Source: Methanoregulaceae archaeon UBA288 (GTDB lineage: Archaea > Halobacteriota > Methanomicrobia > Methanomicrobiales > Methanospirillaceae). From it: a stretch of 5,068 nucleotides of DNA. The DNA is taken from positions 1 through 5,068 of the forward strand of contig DAEF01000220.1 in the NCBI GenBank assembly GCA_002495225.1. The letters run 5' to 3'. Under the pieces are notes generated by a model that did not search any database, had not been told where the DNA came from, and was given only the letters and a program-made list of their open reading frames with translations. A program made the position numbers and the translations under genes. Positions within the stretch are counted from its first letter, which is position 1; every line of letters begins with the position of its first letter. Of this stretch, positions 4,614-5,068 are shown piece by piece.

Positions 4614-5068
4614 TCGACCCGGTCACGGGCACACCCTACCCCGACGCCTGGGTCGCGGCCTGCACCTCGCCCGGGGCCCGGGCCCTCGCGGCCTCAGGCC
4701 TCGGGGTGCTGACCGCGGACGGCACCGTCCTGCGGCGCGGCCTCTCGACCGGGACCACGGCCGCAGCTGCGGCGAAGGGCGCCGTTCTCTCTCTCGCATG
4801 TCCCTGCACGGCGGTCGAGCTCCGGCTTCCCGCGGGTATCGGCGTGACAGTCCCCGTGGACGCGGCGGACGGGGTCGCGCGCTGCAGGAAGGACCCCGGT
4901 GACTATCCCGACGACGCGACCGGAAACGCGGTGATCCTGGCGCGGGCGAAGCCCGCGCCCACCGTCACGATCGACACGGGCGAAGGAATTGGACGGTACG
5001 TCCGCGACACCCCGCGCTTCCGGCGCGGCGAGCCCGCGATCAGCGAGGCGGCCCGCGCCGCGATCCTC
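4610..5068 (+). CDS. cbiD: Cobalt-precorrin-5B C1-methyltransferase CbiD, 5' part only
   Basis: CbiD methylates C1 of cobalt-precorrin-5B with SAM, giving cobalt-precorrin-6A; it is specific to the anaerobic pathway and is not a member of the tetrapyrrole methylase fold. The frame is open to the window end and shows 153 residues of a protein usually near 360. Visible features are LRRGLSTGTTAAAAAKGAV (41-59), matching the LRxGxTTGTxAAAAAKAA hallmark; a KDPGDYPDDAT block (94-104), in the place of the family's DxGDDPDVT; GEGIGR (124-129); and EPAIS (141-145). A leader of about 40 residues (MIDPVTGTPYP onward) precedes the hallmark; bacterial CbiD usually reaches it nearer the N-terminus. I recall similar leaders in methanogen CbiD proteins. 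The ATG at 4610 overlaps the cbiC stop by 4 nt (ATGA) with only a weak GC-rich Shine-Dalgarno candidate, indicating coupling. The call is firm despite truncation by the window edge. Confidence 0.92.
   Translation, partial: MIDPVTGTPYPDAWVAACTSPGARALAASGLGVLTADGTVLRRGLSTGTTAAAAAKGAVLSLACPCTAVELRLPAGIGVTVPVDAADGVARCRKDPGDYPDDATGNAVILARAKPAPTVTIDTGEGIGRYVRDTPRFRRGEPAISEAARAAIL

Overview
The window is a stretch of a cobalamin (vitamin B12) corrin-ring operon, all on the + strand and almost fully coding. It begins inside a gene for uroporphyrinogen-III C-methyltransferase (SUMT). It continues through complete cbiT, cbiL, cbiF, cbiG, cbiH and cbiC and ends inside cbiD. The protein set is that of the anaerobic, early-cobalt-insertion route: CbiG, CbiD and free-standing CbiT and CbiH are present, and nothing from the oxygen-dependent CobG/CobF route is seen.

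Organism: base composition is very high in G+C (around 70% by eye), with G or C at nearly every third codon position. The short CbiL (205 aa), the CbiT not fused to CbiE, the short CbiG (291 aa), the CbiC form (RCAIAVGD where bacterial enzymes have a histidine motif) and a CbiD with an N-terminal leader of about 40 residues suggest a euryarchaeon, most likely a methanogen near Methanomicrobiales. This assignment is recalled from family resemblance and is tentative. There is no rRNA, tRNA or other firm taxonomic marker.

Layout: SUMT ends at 493. A 26-bp AT-rich spacer follows (494-519), the only real intergenic gap. From 520 on, the genes are locked together: cbiT/cbiL overlap by 10 nt, cbiL/cbiF are 2 nt apart (or share a GTGA), cbiF/cbiG share ATGA, cbiG/cbiH overlap by 17 nt, cbiH/cbiC overlap by 47 nt, and cbiC/cbiD share ATGA. 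This indicates one polycistronic, translationally coupled transcript. The AT-rich junction before cbiT is the only place in the window where a promoter could plausibly sit.

Pathway: SUMT makes precorrin-2 from uroporphyrinogen III. After cobalt insertion, CbiL methylates C20, CbiH methylates C17 with ring contraction, CbiF methylates C11, CbiG opens the lactone and releases the two-carbon fragment, CbiD methylates C1, CbiT methylates C15 and decarboxylates the C12 acetate, and CbiC moves the C11 methyl to C12, giving cobyrinate. The C6 reductase (CbiJ), the C5 methyltransferase (CbiE), the cobalt chelatase and the precorrin-2 dehydrogenase are not in the window. I see no mobile element, RNA gene, CRISPR array, riboswitch or previously undescribed system. 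The points worth a second look are the missing CbiC histidine, the AT-rich junction before cbiT and the long gene overlaps.
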